NCBI GenBank assembly: GCA_945870185.1
Contig: CAMBRK010000004.1
Location: 61,968-125,967 of the forward strand
Origin: Aureispira sp. CCB-QB1
Lineage (GTDB): Bacteria > Bacteroidota > Bacteroidia > Chitinophagales > Saprospiraceae
Reading direction: 5' to 3'
Length of the DNA: 64,000 nt
Shown: in pieces, positions 37,921-46,856 of the stretch
Numbering within the stretch: the stretch's first letter is position 1
How the letters are laid out: each line of letters begins with the position of its first letter
Notes under the pieces: model-generated
What the model was told of the DNA's origin: nothing
The model's database searches: none
The model's input: only the letters and a program-made list of their open reading frames with translations
Position numbers and translations under genes: made by a program

Positions 37921-38676
37921 ATGTACACTGCTATCATCATAGAAGACGAATATCCTGCGCGACTCCGCCTAGATCAGATGTTGAGTCGTCACCAAGGTAC
38001 TATCAAAGTGCTGGGCCACGCCGACATTGGGAAGACGGCCATAGAAATGACCAATAAATATCGGCCTGATGTAGTTTTTCTGGATATTCACCTTCCAGAT
38101 ATGAATGGTTTTGAGGTATTACAGGCGCTAGATTATCATCCGATGGTGATATTCACGACCGCTTATGCTGAATATGCTGTCCAAGCTTTTGAAGTGTTTT
38201 CGGTAGATTACTTAGTCAAACCATTTGATGATCTACGGTTCAAAAAAGCCATTGATAAAATAAGTCAGTTCCAACATGTAGTGCCTGAACCTGATTATGC
38301 AAAAATGGCCAAACTCTTTTTCGATGCCCAACGCAAACCAAAACAAACATCTCTTGCCGTAAAATCAGGTCAAAAAATCCTACTCATCGACTACGAAGAT
38401 ATCACCCATCTCAAGGCTGATGACAAGTATGTAACGGTATCGACAGCTACCAACAAAACCTACCTTTGTGAAAAATCATTGGGCACACTAGAAGAAAGTC
38501 TCCCTGAGCACTTCATCAGAGTACATAGATCTTACATCATCAATAAGACTTGGATAGCAGAGATACATCGGTACTTCAAGGGAAGATTGATGATTGTCAT
38601 TGACGACAAAGAGCGTACTACAGTGATTACATCGGATACTTATACTGCACCAACTAAAATTGCTTTAGGTATTTAA
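37921..38676 (+). CDS. LytTR-type response regulator
   Basis: 251 residues: receiver domain (about 1-120) with acidic EDE at residues 8-10, phosphoacceptor Asp55 in VFLDIHLPDMNG and conserved Lys in YLVKPFDD, then a C-terminal LytTR DNA-binding domain (about 145-250) with the typical HRSYIINK. It is the natural partner of the two LytS-type kinases upstream. It converges with the POT transporter. Confidence 0.93.
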   Translation: MYTAIIIEDEYPARLRLDQMLSRHQGTIKVLGHADIGKTAIEMTNKYRPDVVFLDIHLPDMNGFEVLQALDYHPMVIFTTAYAEYAVQAFEVFSVDYLVKPFDDLRFKKAIDKISQFQHVVPEPDYAKMAKLFFDAQRKPKQTSLAVKSGQKILLIDYEDITHLKADDKYVTVSTATNKTYLCEKSLGTLEESLPEHFIRVHRSYIINKTWIAEIHRYFKGRLMIVIDDKERTTVITSDTYTAPTKIALGI

Positions 38677-38688
38677 AATTTGTTCTAC

Positions 38689-40191
38689 TTACTTAACTTC
38701 CTGCATCAATTTCCTAACCAATGGTGATATAGCAATCAGAACGAGACCAGCTATAAGCGCATAGATGGCGAGTTGTAGATATCCGTCAGTGTAGGCAGTT
38801 AGTTTGGTCGCATTATCCGCATTTTCAGCGGCATCAGAAATATTTGCTCCTAGAATACCTGCAAAATACTGTCCGTATGCGCTTGCTAAAAACCACATAC
38901 CCATCATAATAGCTTGAAGTTTTTGAGGTGCTAGCTTGGTCATAATTGACATGCCGATAGGTGAAAGACACAACTCACCAAAGGTTATGATCAGCCAACC
39001 AAAAGTGAACAAATCTAATGAAGTGACTCCATTGGCATCGGCAAAGAGTCTCGTACTATAGAAAATATAAAACCCACCAGCTAGAAATAAAAACGCCAAA
39101 CCAAATTTGATTAAAGTATTGGGTTCCATTTTTCGCTTAGCTAGCCATATCCAAACTATACCGAGTAAGGCAGCAAACATGATGACAAATAATGAATTGG
39201 CAGAATTATTGACACCATTGGGGTCAAGGGTCACACCCAACACTTTATTATCCAAATTATTGGCCGCAAAAAGACTTAATGATCCTCCACTTTGCTCAAA
39301 AAATGCCCAAAAAATGATGCTAAATAGGATAAAAACCAACCCAGCTAGCATTTTTTTACGATCTGAGTTACTCATGGACATCATTTCGTACCCTATATAG
39401 AGTAAAGTTAATGGTCCAATCGTGTACATGAAGTAATCTGTATATTCTGTCTTGGAGACCATAATCATTATAATAGGTAATATCACTAACGAACCAATAT
39501 AAGTGGCCCATTCCATCATTTTACGCTTGCCATCAGAGAGTTGGCTCAATGGTGATAATCCTATTTCCCCGATTGACTTCTGTGTACGGACGAATGTAAG
39601 TAAACTTATCACCATCACTATTGCTGCAAATCCAAATGCAACATTCCATCTTAAGTTTTCCGGGATTATACTACTTAACATTTCTCCTTTTCCTACGGCG
39701 ATACATAGATATCCTCCTAATAATGCACCTATGTTGATACCTGCATAAAACAATGAAAATCCAGCATCTCTTCTTGGGTCACCATCTTTATAGAGTTGGC
39801 CGACCATAGTAGATATATTGGGTTTGAAAAAACCTGTACCCACGATGGTAAAACTAATACCAAAAAAGAAAAATGCTTTCGGGTCAATAGCCAGAATCAA
39901 ACTACCCGCAATCATCAATAAACCTCCCCAAAAAAGAGACTTTCTATAACCCAATATTTTATCCGCAAATAGGCCCCCAATAAAAGTGAATGCATAAACA
40001 AACGCTTGCGTAGCTCCATACTGAAGATTGGCCACCGAATCATTGAGCATGAGTTCAGTGACCATAAAGTATATCAACATGCCTCTCATCCCGTAAAAAC
40101 AAAATCGCTCCCACATTTCCGAAAAGAATAGTGGCCATATCTGCTTAGGATACTTGCCTTCGAAATTTTGAATTTGGTCCAATGTCATCAT
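38689..40191 (-). CDS. POT family proton-coupled peptide transporter
   Basis: Inner-membrane MFS transporter of the PTR2/POT family taking up di- and tripeptides. The frame opens at 40233, but MMTLDQIQNFEGKYP at 40191 is the likely start (500 residues). The proton-coupling motif ExxER is present as SEMWERFCFYGMR. NIGALLGGYL and FFEQSGGSL are also typical. It is a paralogue of the next gene upstream. A terminator lies between them, so it is likely separately transcribed. Confidence 0.92.
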   Translation of the reverse strand: MMTLDQIQNFEGKYPKQIWPLFFSEMWERFCFYGMRGMLIYFMVTELMLNDSVANLQYGATQAFVYAFTFIGGLFADKILGYRKSLFWGGLLMIAGSLILAIDPKAFFFFGISFTIVGTGFFKPNISTMVGQLYKDGDPRRDAGFSLFYAGINIGALLGGYLCIAVGKGEMLSSIIPENLRWNVAFGFAAIVMVISLLTFVRTQKSIGEIGLSPLSQLSDGKRKMMEWATYIGSLVILPIIMIMVSKTEYTDYFMYTIGPLTLLYIGYEMMSMSNSDRKKMLAGLVFILFSIIFWAFFEQSGGSLSLFAANNLDNKVLGVTLDPNGVNNSANSLFVIMFAALLGIVWIWLAKRKMEPNTLIKFGLAFLFLAGGFYIFYSTRLFADANGVTSLDLFTFGWLIITFGELCLSPIGMSIMTKLAPQKLQAIMMGMWFLASAYGQYFAGILGANISDAAENADNATKLTAYTDGYLQLAIYALIAGLVLIAISPLVRKLMQEVK

Positions 40192-40225
40192 ATTATTCTG
40201 ATTATAATTTATTGCGGTAATCAAA

Positions 40226-40256
40226 AAGGACAAGTTCAGTGATGATCCTTGTCCTT
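40226..40256 (-). terminator. terminator after the upstream POT gene
   Basis: On the minus strand GGACAAG pairs with CTTGTCC over a 13-base loop, and TTTTTG follows. It lies 29 bases after the stop of the gene at 40285-41961 and 35 bases before the next ATG. Confidence 0.75.
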
Positions 40257-40284
40257 CATTTATTATATCTTATTAAAATTAAAT

Positions 40285-41961
40285 TTAATTGACTCCGTGC
40301 ATCATTTTCTTCAATTTTGGCGTAAGCGCAAAAAGTAAAACTGCCGCAATTCCACAAAGGATCACAAAAACCATAAAAAACTCATATAAATTGGTGATTT
40401 GAAATCCAGCAAATGAAGGATAATGATCCATAATGTTTTTATCAGCAAGCATTTTTAATTGTTCTGCTGTAGGTTTAACGGTTTTATCCAAAACACCTTG
40501 AAGGTCTATACCCATATCGCTTGCTGTTTTGAATTTGTCACCCGTAGCAGGTAAGATAGAACCTAGTGTTCCTGCTAAGGCATACCCAGAAGCATTGGAT
40601 AGGAAGAATACACCATAGAGCAAAGAAGTGAATCTTTTTGGAGCAAGCTTTCCTACTAAAGATAATCCAATTGGTGATAAACAAAGCTCACCTACCGTTT
40701 GTAAGAGATACAATAAAATTAACCATTTGATACCCAATAAGCCTGTATTTCCTAAATCTTTTACATTATTAGCTATGATAAAATAAGCTAAAGCTATGGT
40801 AGCCAAACCTATAGCTTGTTTAACAGGTGAAATGGGCTCCTTTCCCGCAGCTCTTAATTTATCCCATAATATACTAAATGGAATAGCCAACATGACGACA
40901 AAAATACCATTGAAAATTTGCACCATTGAAGGAGGCATATTCCATCCTAAAAAATTTCTATCGGTCTGATTATTGGCAATAAATGTCAATGATGAACCTG
41001 CTTGCTCAAATGCAGCCCAGAAGAAGATTACAAAAAATGAAACTACATAAATCACAAGGATTCTATCCATTTCTATTTTTGAAAGAGAAGTGTCAGTCAG
41101 GATTAATCCTGCTAAAGTGAGCCCACTAGCATAAATGGCAGAGTACACCATGTTTTGGCCGACTACATGGTAAAACACAAGGCCTAATCCAATAAAAGCC
41201 AGAACTGATAACATCAAAGATTGATTGGAGAAGATGGCTTTTTGAGATTCTCCTTCTTCGTAATCTGATGCAATATTATTTTTTGGTAATCCACCCAAAG
41301 GTCTTCCTTCAGGAGTGACAACATACTTATCTTTAAGCAAATAGAAAGTAAGTGTACCTATGAGCATAGCAACCCCAGCTGCAAAAAATCCCCATTTGAA
41401 AGCAAATACATCTCTCGTACCGTCAACAGCGACCACATCGCCTAAGTAAGGGCAGATCGCTTGTCCTAAAAAGGCACCAACATTGATACCCATATAAAAA
41501 ATAGTAAATGCTGTGTCGAGTTTACTTTTTTCTTCTTTTGGATATAGGTTAGTCACCATGCTCGAAATGTTAGGCTTGAAAAAACCATTTCCGAAAATTA
41601 ATACGCCTAATGCTCCATATAAAAGTGTTTTAGCAAGATCAAGATTAGTATCGAATGTACTAGCGCTTGCAAATAGTAAAAATTGTCCAATTGCCATGAG
41701 TAGACCACCAATCATGATACAGTTTCTATTTCCTAAAAATCTGTCGGAAATAAATCCACCTAACATTGGTGTGAGATAACAAAGTCCCAAAAATCCACCA
41801 TAAATTATGGATGATTGCTCTTCACTTATCATCAATGCATGAACAATAAAAAGAGTAAGTAAAGTTCTCATTCCATAAAAATTGAACCTTTCCCACATTT
41901 CTGTACCAAAGAGAACCCAAAGTCCTTTAGGGTGAGCGGTGTTTGCTGTTGCTGAAGTCAT
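40285..41961 (-). CDS. POT family proton-coupled peptide transporter
   Basis: Second POT transporter, 558 residues from the ATG at 41959-41961 (the frame opens at 42012). ExxER appears as TEMWERFNFYGMR. NVGAFLGQAICPYLGD and FEQAGSSLTFIAN match the family. It is about 55 residues longer than its neighbour, mostly in a C-terminal loop (around GVLDKTVKPTAEQLKML). With the S46 dipeptidyl peptidase it fits a peptide-consuming lifestyle. Confidence 0.92.
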   Translation of the reverse strand: MTSATANTAHPKGLWVLFGTEMWERFNFYGMRTLLTLFIVHALMISEEQSSIIYGGFLGLCYLTPMLGGFISDRFLGNRNCIMIGGLLMAIGQFLLFASASTFDTNLDLAKTLLYGALGVLIFGNGFFKPNISSMVTNLYPKEEKSKLDTAFTIFYMGINVGAFLGQAICPYLGDVVAVDGTRDVFAFKWGFFAAGVAMLIGTLTFYLLKDKYVVTPEGRPLGGLPKNNIASDYEEGESQKAIFSNQSLMLSVLAFIGLGLVFYHVVGQNMVYSAIYASGLTLAGLILTDTSLSKIEMDRILVIYVVSFFVIFFWAAFEQAGSSLTFIANNQTDRNFLGWNMPPSMVQIFNGIFVVMLAIPFSILWDKLRAAGKEPISPVKQAIGLATIALAYFIIANNVKDLGNTGLLGIKWLILLYLLQTVGELCLSPIGLSLVGKLAPKRFTSLLYGVFFLSNASGYALAGTLGSILPATGDKFKTASDMGIDLQGVLDKTVKPTAEQLKMLADKNIMDHYPSFAGFQITNLYEFFMVFVILCGIAAVLLFALTPKLKKMMHGVN

Positions 41962-42217
41962 ATTGAATTTGATTATTTTGGAGCTAAAAGTATAAATATT
42001 TTCCTTATTCATACAAATTTAACCCTAAATTATTTAGAGTCTATAATATTACTCATATCTGTCTACTTGGCAAGAGCAAATATTATTTTAATAACCAAAA
42101 ATAAAACGCTTATTTTAAAACTAATTATGCAGTAAAATGGATTCTTACCATCATTAATTTTGAGCGGTAAAGTACGCAGTGCTGCCCTATATTTTTTTCA
42201 ATACAACCTCCTAGCTT

Positions 42218-43237
42218 TTATTTAATAGTCTTGAGGATGTTTTTTGCCTTTTTGCTACCTTTGGATGCTGCATTTTTGATATCCTTTGCATATCCACTTT
42301 TACCTGCTTTTTGTTTAGAAATTCCCCTTTGAGTAAGTATATCCGCCTCGGACACTCCGTCTTGTACTTCATGGCATTCTGCAGCTTTGTCAAAAGTTTT
42401 CATGGCTTCCACATAATCTTCCATTTCCATCAATACTAGTCCATAATGATAATGTGCCCATCTCAACCAAAATTTATTAGGATTATCCTTTTCAAAAGTT
42501 CTGTTTGTAAACAATTTTAGGTCGAAAGCAGCTTTTTGCCACTCTTTTAACTGAATATGACATTCTGCTTTTAATTTTCTAGACTTCCAATATAATGTTT
42601 GTAAAGCTATTGATTTTTTAATTGACTCTTCGAGATTATCGATAGCTTCATTCCATTCTTCCCTGATCATATGGATTTTGGCTTTACCATAGTATGAAGT
42701 AGGTATGCTAGGATCTATCCCGATACATTTATTATAATCTCTGAGCGCATCATGATAATTTTTCATGAGGAAATTTACTTTAGCTCTTCTTTCATATGCT
42801 TGAGCATGTCTGTCATATTTTTCAATAGCCTGACTTAACGCATTTATAGCTTCTTGTTCTTTACCTATTACTTTTACCAGCTTTCTACCTTTTACAAAGG
42901 ATAAAACAGCTCCTTTATCACTTTCAGGTTCAAGAGTTTCGAAATGCATAATTTCTCCTTCATTAATCATCCAAGCCCGTATAGACCCTGCAATAGCAAA
43001 TTGAGCACAATAGCCCAATAAATTTGTAGTGGTTCTAAAAGCCTTTTCGGAAACCTGTACTACATGCCTAGGTATCTCTAAAGAAAGTTCTTCTTCTTTA
43101 AAAATATCTTCAAACTTAAATATTACATCGGTTTTGTAATACGTTTCTAATCGCTGGAGAAACATCTTTGTTACTTTATCATAACTCTTTTGCGTCCCAA
43201 ATTCCAACCTGCCCTGTATGATCGTTTTAAAGTACAT
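42218..43237 (-). CDS. tetratricopeptide repeat protein
   Basis: 339 residues without signal peptide. The first 110 residues are a globular part I do not recognise (MYFKTIIQGRLEFGTQKSYD...). From about 120 to 320 there are TPR-like units: AINALSQAIEKYDRHAQAY, YHDALRDYNKCIGIDPSIP, YVEAMKTFDKAAECHE. The C-terminus is Lys-rich and ends KNILKTIK. It is probably a cytoplasmic scaffold; the partner is unknown. Confidence 0.78.
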   Translation of the reverse strand: MYFKTIIQGRLEFGTQKSYDKVTKMFLQRLETYYKTDVIFKFEDIFKEEELSLEIPRHVVQVSEKAFRTTTNLLGYCAQFAIAGSIRAWMINEGEIMHFETLEPESDKGAVLSFVKGRKLVKVIGKEQEAINALSQAIEKYDRHAQAYERRAKVNFLMKNYHDALRDYNKCIGIDPSIPTSYYGKAKIHMIREEWNEAIDNLEESIKKSIALQTLYWKSRKLKAECHIQLKEWQKAAFDLKLFTNRTFEKDNPNKFWLRWAHYHYGLVLMEMEDYVEAMKTFDKAAECHEVQDGVSEADILTQRGISKQKAGKSGYAKDIKNAASKGSKKAKNILKTIK

Positions 43238-43396
43238 TGATTTTTATGTTGCCATAGTATCTATAGAAAAAATCATTCCAATTTTTAAGATTTCCATGTT
43301 TTGGATGATTTTTATTTAAATAAAAAAGTAAAACCTGAATATAGCTCAGTTTTCCCAAGATTTGGGTACAAAAATAATTCAAAATCTTTTATATTT

Positions 43397-44170
43397 TTAA
43401 ACTAGATCTTCCCCAATTTCATCAATAACGTCTCTTTTTTCATTAAGGCCTGTGATATGAGAAAATGCAGCATAATCAGCGGCATAGACTATAGGCACCA
43501 CAAAAATAATTCCGATAATTAATGCAAGAACACCTCCTATGAAAGCTAAACCTGCTAATAAGATAAATCCTAAATGTGAAAACCAATTTTTATTCACCAA
43601 TTTCCAACTGGTTTTTATGGCCTCTATGGCATCGTATTTGTAAAAAACTATAAAATAGTTTGTCCATCTCAGTGAAATGGCTACAAAAGCGCACAGAAAA
43701 AATACTATAAGAACGCTCATCCCTAAGTGGGTTACCTGAGTAAATGTCTCTGATAAAGCATTAATATCTCCACTAAAATAAGCTGTTATAACTGAAAATC
43801 CAAGCAAAAATATTATTGGACTGGCAATAACCAAATAGATAATAAGCATCAATACATTGGCAATACATAACTGCACAATATGGTCAAAGCCATTAAAAAA
43901 GTTTCCAAATTCTTCACTTCCCTTCGACTCTTGTTTATGTGCGCCCATGGCAATTCCAACAGTTAAAGGTGGATTAACAATAAGGTTTATAAAGGCTCCT
44001 ACAACGGGAATCATATTAATAACCGAAGATATTATAGACAAAACTATAATAAATCCAATGTATCCTCCGGGATTTTTTTTAAATATTTCAAGTCCTTGAT
44101 TAAAGTAATCTCCTGTATTGAATGAGTAACCATTTTGGATAGCTGATTCTATTTGGGTATTTTGTTTCAT
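43397..44170 (-). CDS. multi-pass membrane protein of unknown function
   Basis: 257 residues with about six hydrophobic segments, for example IGFIIVLSIISSVINMIPVV and a Gly/Ile-rich pair near the C-terminus (LAFIGGVLALIIGIIFVVPI). The N-terminal FNTGDYFNQGLEIFKKNPGG resembles the start of DUF975-like glycerophosphoryl-type membrane proteins. No catalytic motif. It stands alone on the minus strand. Confidence 0.65.
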   Translation of the reverse strand: MKQNTQIESAIQNGYSFNTGDYFNQGLEIFKKNPGGYIGFIIVLSIISSVINMIPVVGAFINLIVNPPLTVGIAMGAHKQESKGSEEFGNFFNGFDHIVQLCIANVLMLIIYLVIASPIIFLLGFSVITAYFSGDINALSETFTQVTHLGMSVLIVFFLCAFVAISLRWTNYFIVFYKYDAIEAIKTSWKLVNKNWFSHLGFILLAGLAFIGGVLALIIGIIFVVPIVYAADYAAFSHITGLNEKRDVIDEIGEDLV

Positions 44171-44255
44171 AAAAATATACTTAGATTTTAAGTTAAATTA
44201 CAATGGATTTTATCTTTGATTTACCCTTAAAAACAAAACTACACAGGGAAAAGTT

Positions 44256-45659
44256 TTATGCATTATACCCAAATAATCCTTTCTCGATAATCATATCAAC
44301 TAATACTCTCGGAACATGGTTTTCCCAGCCTGGTTTATTCTGTTGAATATCTTGCAATACTTGTGAAGGATAAATATGAAGGATATCTTTGTTAAAAGCC
44401 AATACAGGTATAACTTGCTTGCTATCTAAAAGATACTGATACAGAAACTTTATTCCTTGTGGCACTTCCATATTTTCTGCTGTGATGATCTCATTAGTAA
44501 TTTCATCGAGTGCCGGATAGGCGTATACTTTTATGTTTTGACTAAACAATTCTCCAAATGCTACTAAAAGTCTCCCGTCTTGATTTTGATGATATTTTTC
44601 CGAAATAATGTTAGAAAGTTCTCTTGCTCCGATCACTAGACCTAAATTAGTAATCTTGTAATCCGAAAGATAATTTATAAGCATTTCATGATTGACGCAG
44701 TCAGATAAAAGTACTCTGTGACCTAAAGCCGAAAGCATGTCTGCTCTTTCCAAAAAGTCTTTTTCATCCACTTCTTTGTTTTGCCCTTTTAGATATTCCA
44801 TAGTCATTTCCATCATCAAATTTAGCTTTTCGTCGGGGAGCTGTGTTTCTTCTTTAAACTGAATATAGCTATTGGATATAACATCTTGAGTAACAATCGT
44901 AGGAGGTCTGAAGTTTCCCCTGATGACCATCAATGACTCCTTGTACAAAAACTCCGAAGCGTGTATACTGCTCTTATTGATATCAAACATAGCTACGGAT
45001 GTTAGTTTATTTTTAACTAGATACAATGAAAGTAATCTTTTGTCAAAATAATTAAAGTCTTCTCCATTGATCCGAAGCAAGTCAATAGATACTCGATCTT
45101 TGATATTGTCCACTAGTGACCGTACCATTTTTTCAGGTTCATCATTATAATAAAAACTAGCATAAATCATATTGACACCCAAAACGCCAATAGCTTCTTG
45201 CTGCAAGCGATTATTGGTATCCAACATTTTGACATGCAGTACCATATCATTGACTGGACCATTAGGTTGTAATCTGAACCTAAGTCCCATCCATCCATTA
45301 CCTTTAATGGTTCGAGTGTAATTTATGGCCTGTACCGTATCAGCAAAAACAAAAAAAGTTCCATCTGGTCTGGCATCCTTAAGCCTTTCTTCTATGAGTT
45401 GCCATTCATGATCCAACATTTTATATAACCTAGATTCTGACACATACCTTCCTGATGGCTCTAATCCATAGATGGCATCAGAATAAGTCTTATCATAGGC
45501 AGACATGGTTTTTGCTATCGTACCCGCAGCTGCACCTGCTTGAAAGAAATTTCGAGCTACCTCTTGGCCTGCTCCGATCTCAGCAAAAGTACCGTAAATC
45601 GGATCGTTGAGATTGATATCCAATGCCTTCTGTTCCGTTTTTACCATTTGATATTCCAT
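44256..45659 (-). CDS. conserved soluble protein of unknown function
   Basis: 467 residues, no signal peptide or membrane segment. The N-terminal DPIYGTFAEIGAGQEVARNFFQ... TMSAYDKTYSDAIYG is a strongly conserved-looking Gly/Ala-rich block. Later parts alternate alpha and beta. I know similar proteins from other Bacteroidota but no reliable function, and database names for them are inconsistent. A promoter box lies at 45689-45696. A second possible start is Met5. Confidence 0.7.
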   Translation of the reverse strand: MEYQMVKTEQKALDINLNDPIYGTFAEIGAGQEVARNFFQAGAAAGTIAKTMSAYDKTYSDAIYGLEPSGRYVSESRLYKMLDHEWQLIEERLKDARPDGTFFVFADTVQAINYTRTIKGNGWMGLRFRLQPNGPVNDMVLHVKMLDTNNRLQQEAIGVLGVNMIYASFYYNDEPEKMVRSLVDNIKDRVSIDLLRINGEDFNYFDKRLLSLYLVKNKLTSVAMFDINKSSIHASEFLYKESLMVIRGNFRPPTIVTQDVISNSYIQFKEETQLPDEKLNLMMEMTMEYLKGQNKEVDEKDFLERADMLSALGHRVLLSDCVNHEMLINYLSDYKITNLGLVIGARELSNIISEKYHQNQDGRLLVAFGELFSQNIKVYAYPALDEITNEIITAENMEVPQGIKFLYQYLLDSKQVIPVLAFNKDILHIYPSQVLQDIQQNKPGWENHVPRVLVDMIIEKGLFGYNA

Positions 45660-45688
45660 ACGCTACATATTTTTGATACTACAAGACA

Positions 45689-45696
45689 CAAAGATA
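45689..45696 (-). promoter_or_regulatory. promoter -7 box of the 467-residue protein gene
   Basis: Minus strand TATCTTTG, exact consensus, 29 bases before the ATG at 45659. Confidence 0.55.
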
Positions 45697-45743
45697 GTTA
45701 TACTTATTAAATTTTTATATGTGTTTTAATATATTGCTAAAAC

Positions 45744-45778
45744 AAAAAGCCGGCAATCAAAAAAATGAAAACCGGCTT
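45744..45778 (-). terminator. terminator of the two-gene membrane protein operon
   Basis: On the minus strand AAGCCGG and CCGGCTT form a 7-bp GC-rich stem with an 18-base loop, followed by TTTGTTTT. It lies 34 bases after the stop at 45813. Confidence 0.8.
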
Positions 45779-45812
45779 GGGTTATAACGAATTGTTTTGT
45801 CCTAAAAAATCA

Positions 45813-46355
45813 TTACTTTCTCATCCAAAAGCCGAGCCATATCCCACATAATGACCAACAAACAACAGCATCTAAAAGATCAGGTAAAGAATTAAACTCA
45901 AACCATATAGAATTTGAATACTCTGTGGTCAAATATCCAATCAAACCCACGGCAACTGATGCCATTATTGCCATTCTCATATTGACATAATGAAAATTGC
46001 TCAAAAGCCAGCAAAGTAAAAATACTGCTACAATATCTGCTGCAAAACCTCTAAGCATATTGGTGCTCATACCGGTATTCATGCTTTTGCGATATGATAC
46101 TATAGCCCATGGCCTCCCTTGGCTATCTTCCATTTGTTTTTGTGCGATGTCACTGGCGGTACCTGGTGGCACATTGGGTATAAAATAAGTACCGTCTTCT
46201 TTTAAGTGTGTGGAAAGGCAAGTAATTATCTTTTCCTGCTGATCGGTATATTGTTGTTGTGATGCATGCAAATTGAGCAAAGCCCATGACATAAACTGAT
46301 ACATAAAGACAATAAGTCCACCAACCAAACTGCCAATTATAAATTTGTTGTTCAT
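45813..46355 (-). CDS. membrane protein of unknown function
   Basis: 180 residues from the ATG at 46353-46355; the longer frame to 46463 overlaps the gene upstream and lacks support. One N-terminal helix (MNNKFIIGSLVGGLIVFMYQF), an outside region of about 75 residues with FIPNVPPGTASDIAQ, then three C-terminal helices ending GIWLGFWMRK. No family recognised. Second gene of a pair. Confidence 0.65.
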   Translation of the reverse strand: MNNKFIIGSLVGGLIVFMYQFMSWALLNLHASQQQYTDQQEKIITCLSTHLKEDGTYFIPNVPPGTASDIAQKQMEDSQGRPWAIVSYRKSMNTGMSTNMLRGFAADIVAVFLLCWLLSNFHYVNMRMAIMASVAVGLIGYLTTEYSNSIWFEFNSLPDLLDAVVCWSLCGIWLGFWMRK

Positions 46356-46384
46356 GATTAATTGTTTTGAATTGAAAAAATTTA

Positions 46385-46750
46385 TTACACTCTTTGTCCT
46401 AAAATTCTGGATCCCAAAATGGTCATAGGTAAATAAATACAAGTATCGGCAATAGAAAACCATAACGGATGAGGTATAGATACCATATTAATAACACCTC
46501 CTAGTGTCCAGAGCAGGGCAGTGACCCAAATCCAAATATTTGACGCCGATATTGTAAATTTACTTACAATCACTCCAGATAAAAATGCTCCCATACCATG
46601 GGCTAATAAAATCAAAGCCAACTTTCTTGTATCCATATATTCGACACTGGATATCACCTTTTGTACCACCATTTCTATACCCACTACTAATAAACCACCG
46701 ACAGACATGGCAATGATAAATATAATGAACTTTTTAATGGAAGAACTCAT
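46385..46750 (-). CDS. small membrane protein of unknown function
   Basis: 121 residues with about four hydrophobic segments: FIIFIIAMSVGGLLVVGIEM, a central LALILLAHGMGAFLSGVIVS, IWVTALLWTLGGVI and a last one near the C-terminus. It precedes the 180-residue membrane protein by 29 bp with a promoter box upstream and a terminator after both, so the two form a clean operon. Confidence 0.65.
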   Translation of the reverse strand: MSSSIKKFIIFIIAMSVGGLLVVGIEMVVQKVISSVEYMDTRKLALILLAHGMGAFLSGVIVSKFTISASNIWIWVTALLWTLGGVINMVSIPHPLWFSIADTCIYLPMTILGSRILGQRV

Positions 46751-46770
46751 GGTCTTTAGATTTTCCGCAC

Positions 46771-46778
46771 AAATATAA
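46771..46778 (-). promoter_or_regulatory. promoter -7 box of the membrane protein pair
   Basis: Minus strand TATATTTG, exact TAnnTTTG, 20 bases before the ATG at 46750. Confidence 0.55.
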
Positions 46779-46856
46779 TATTAGTTTTAATAGCTTATAG
46801 TTTTGGTTATTAAATTTTAAAGTTATCCCTTTTATCCATATTAGAAACGGCAGATC

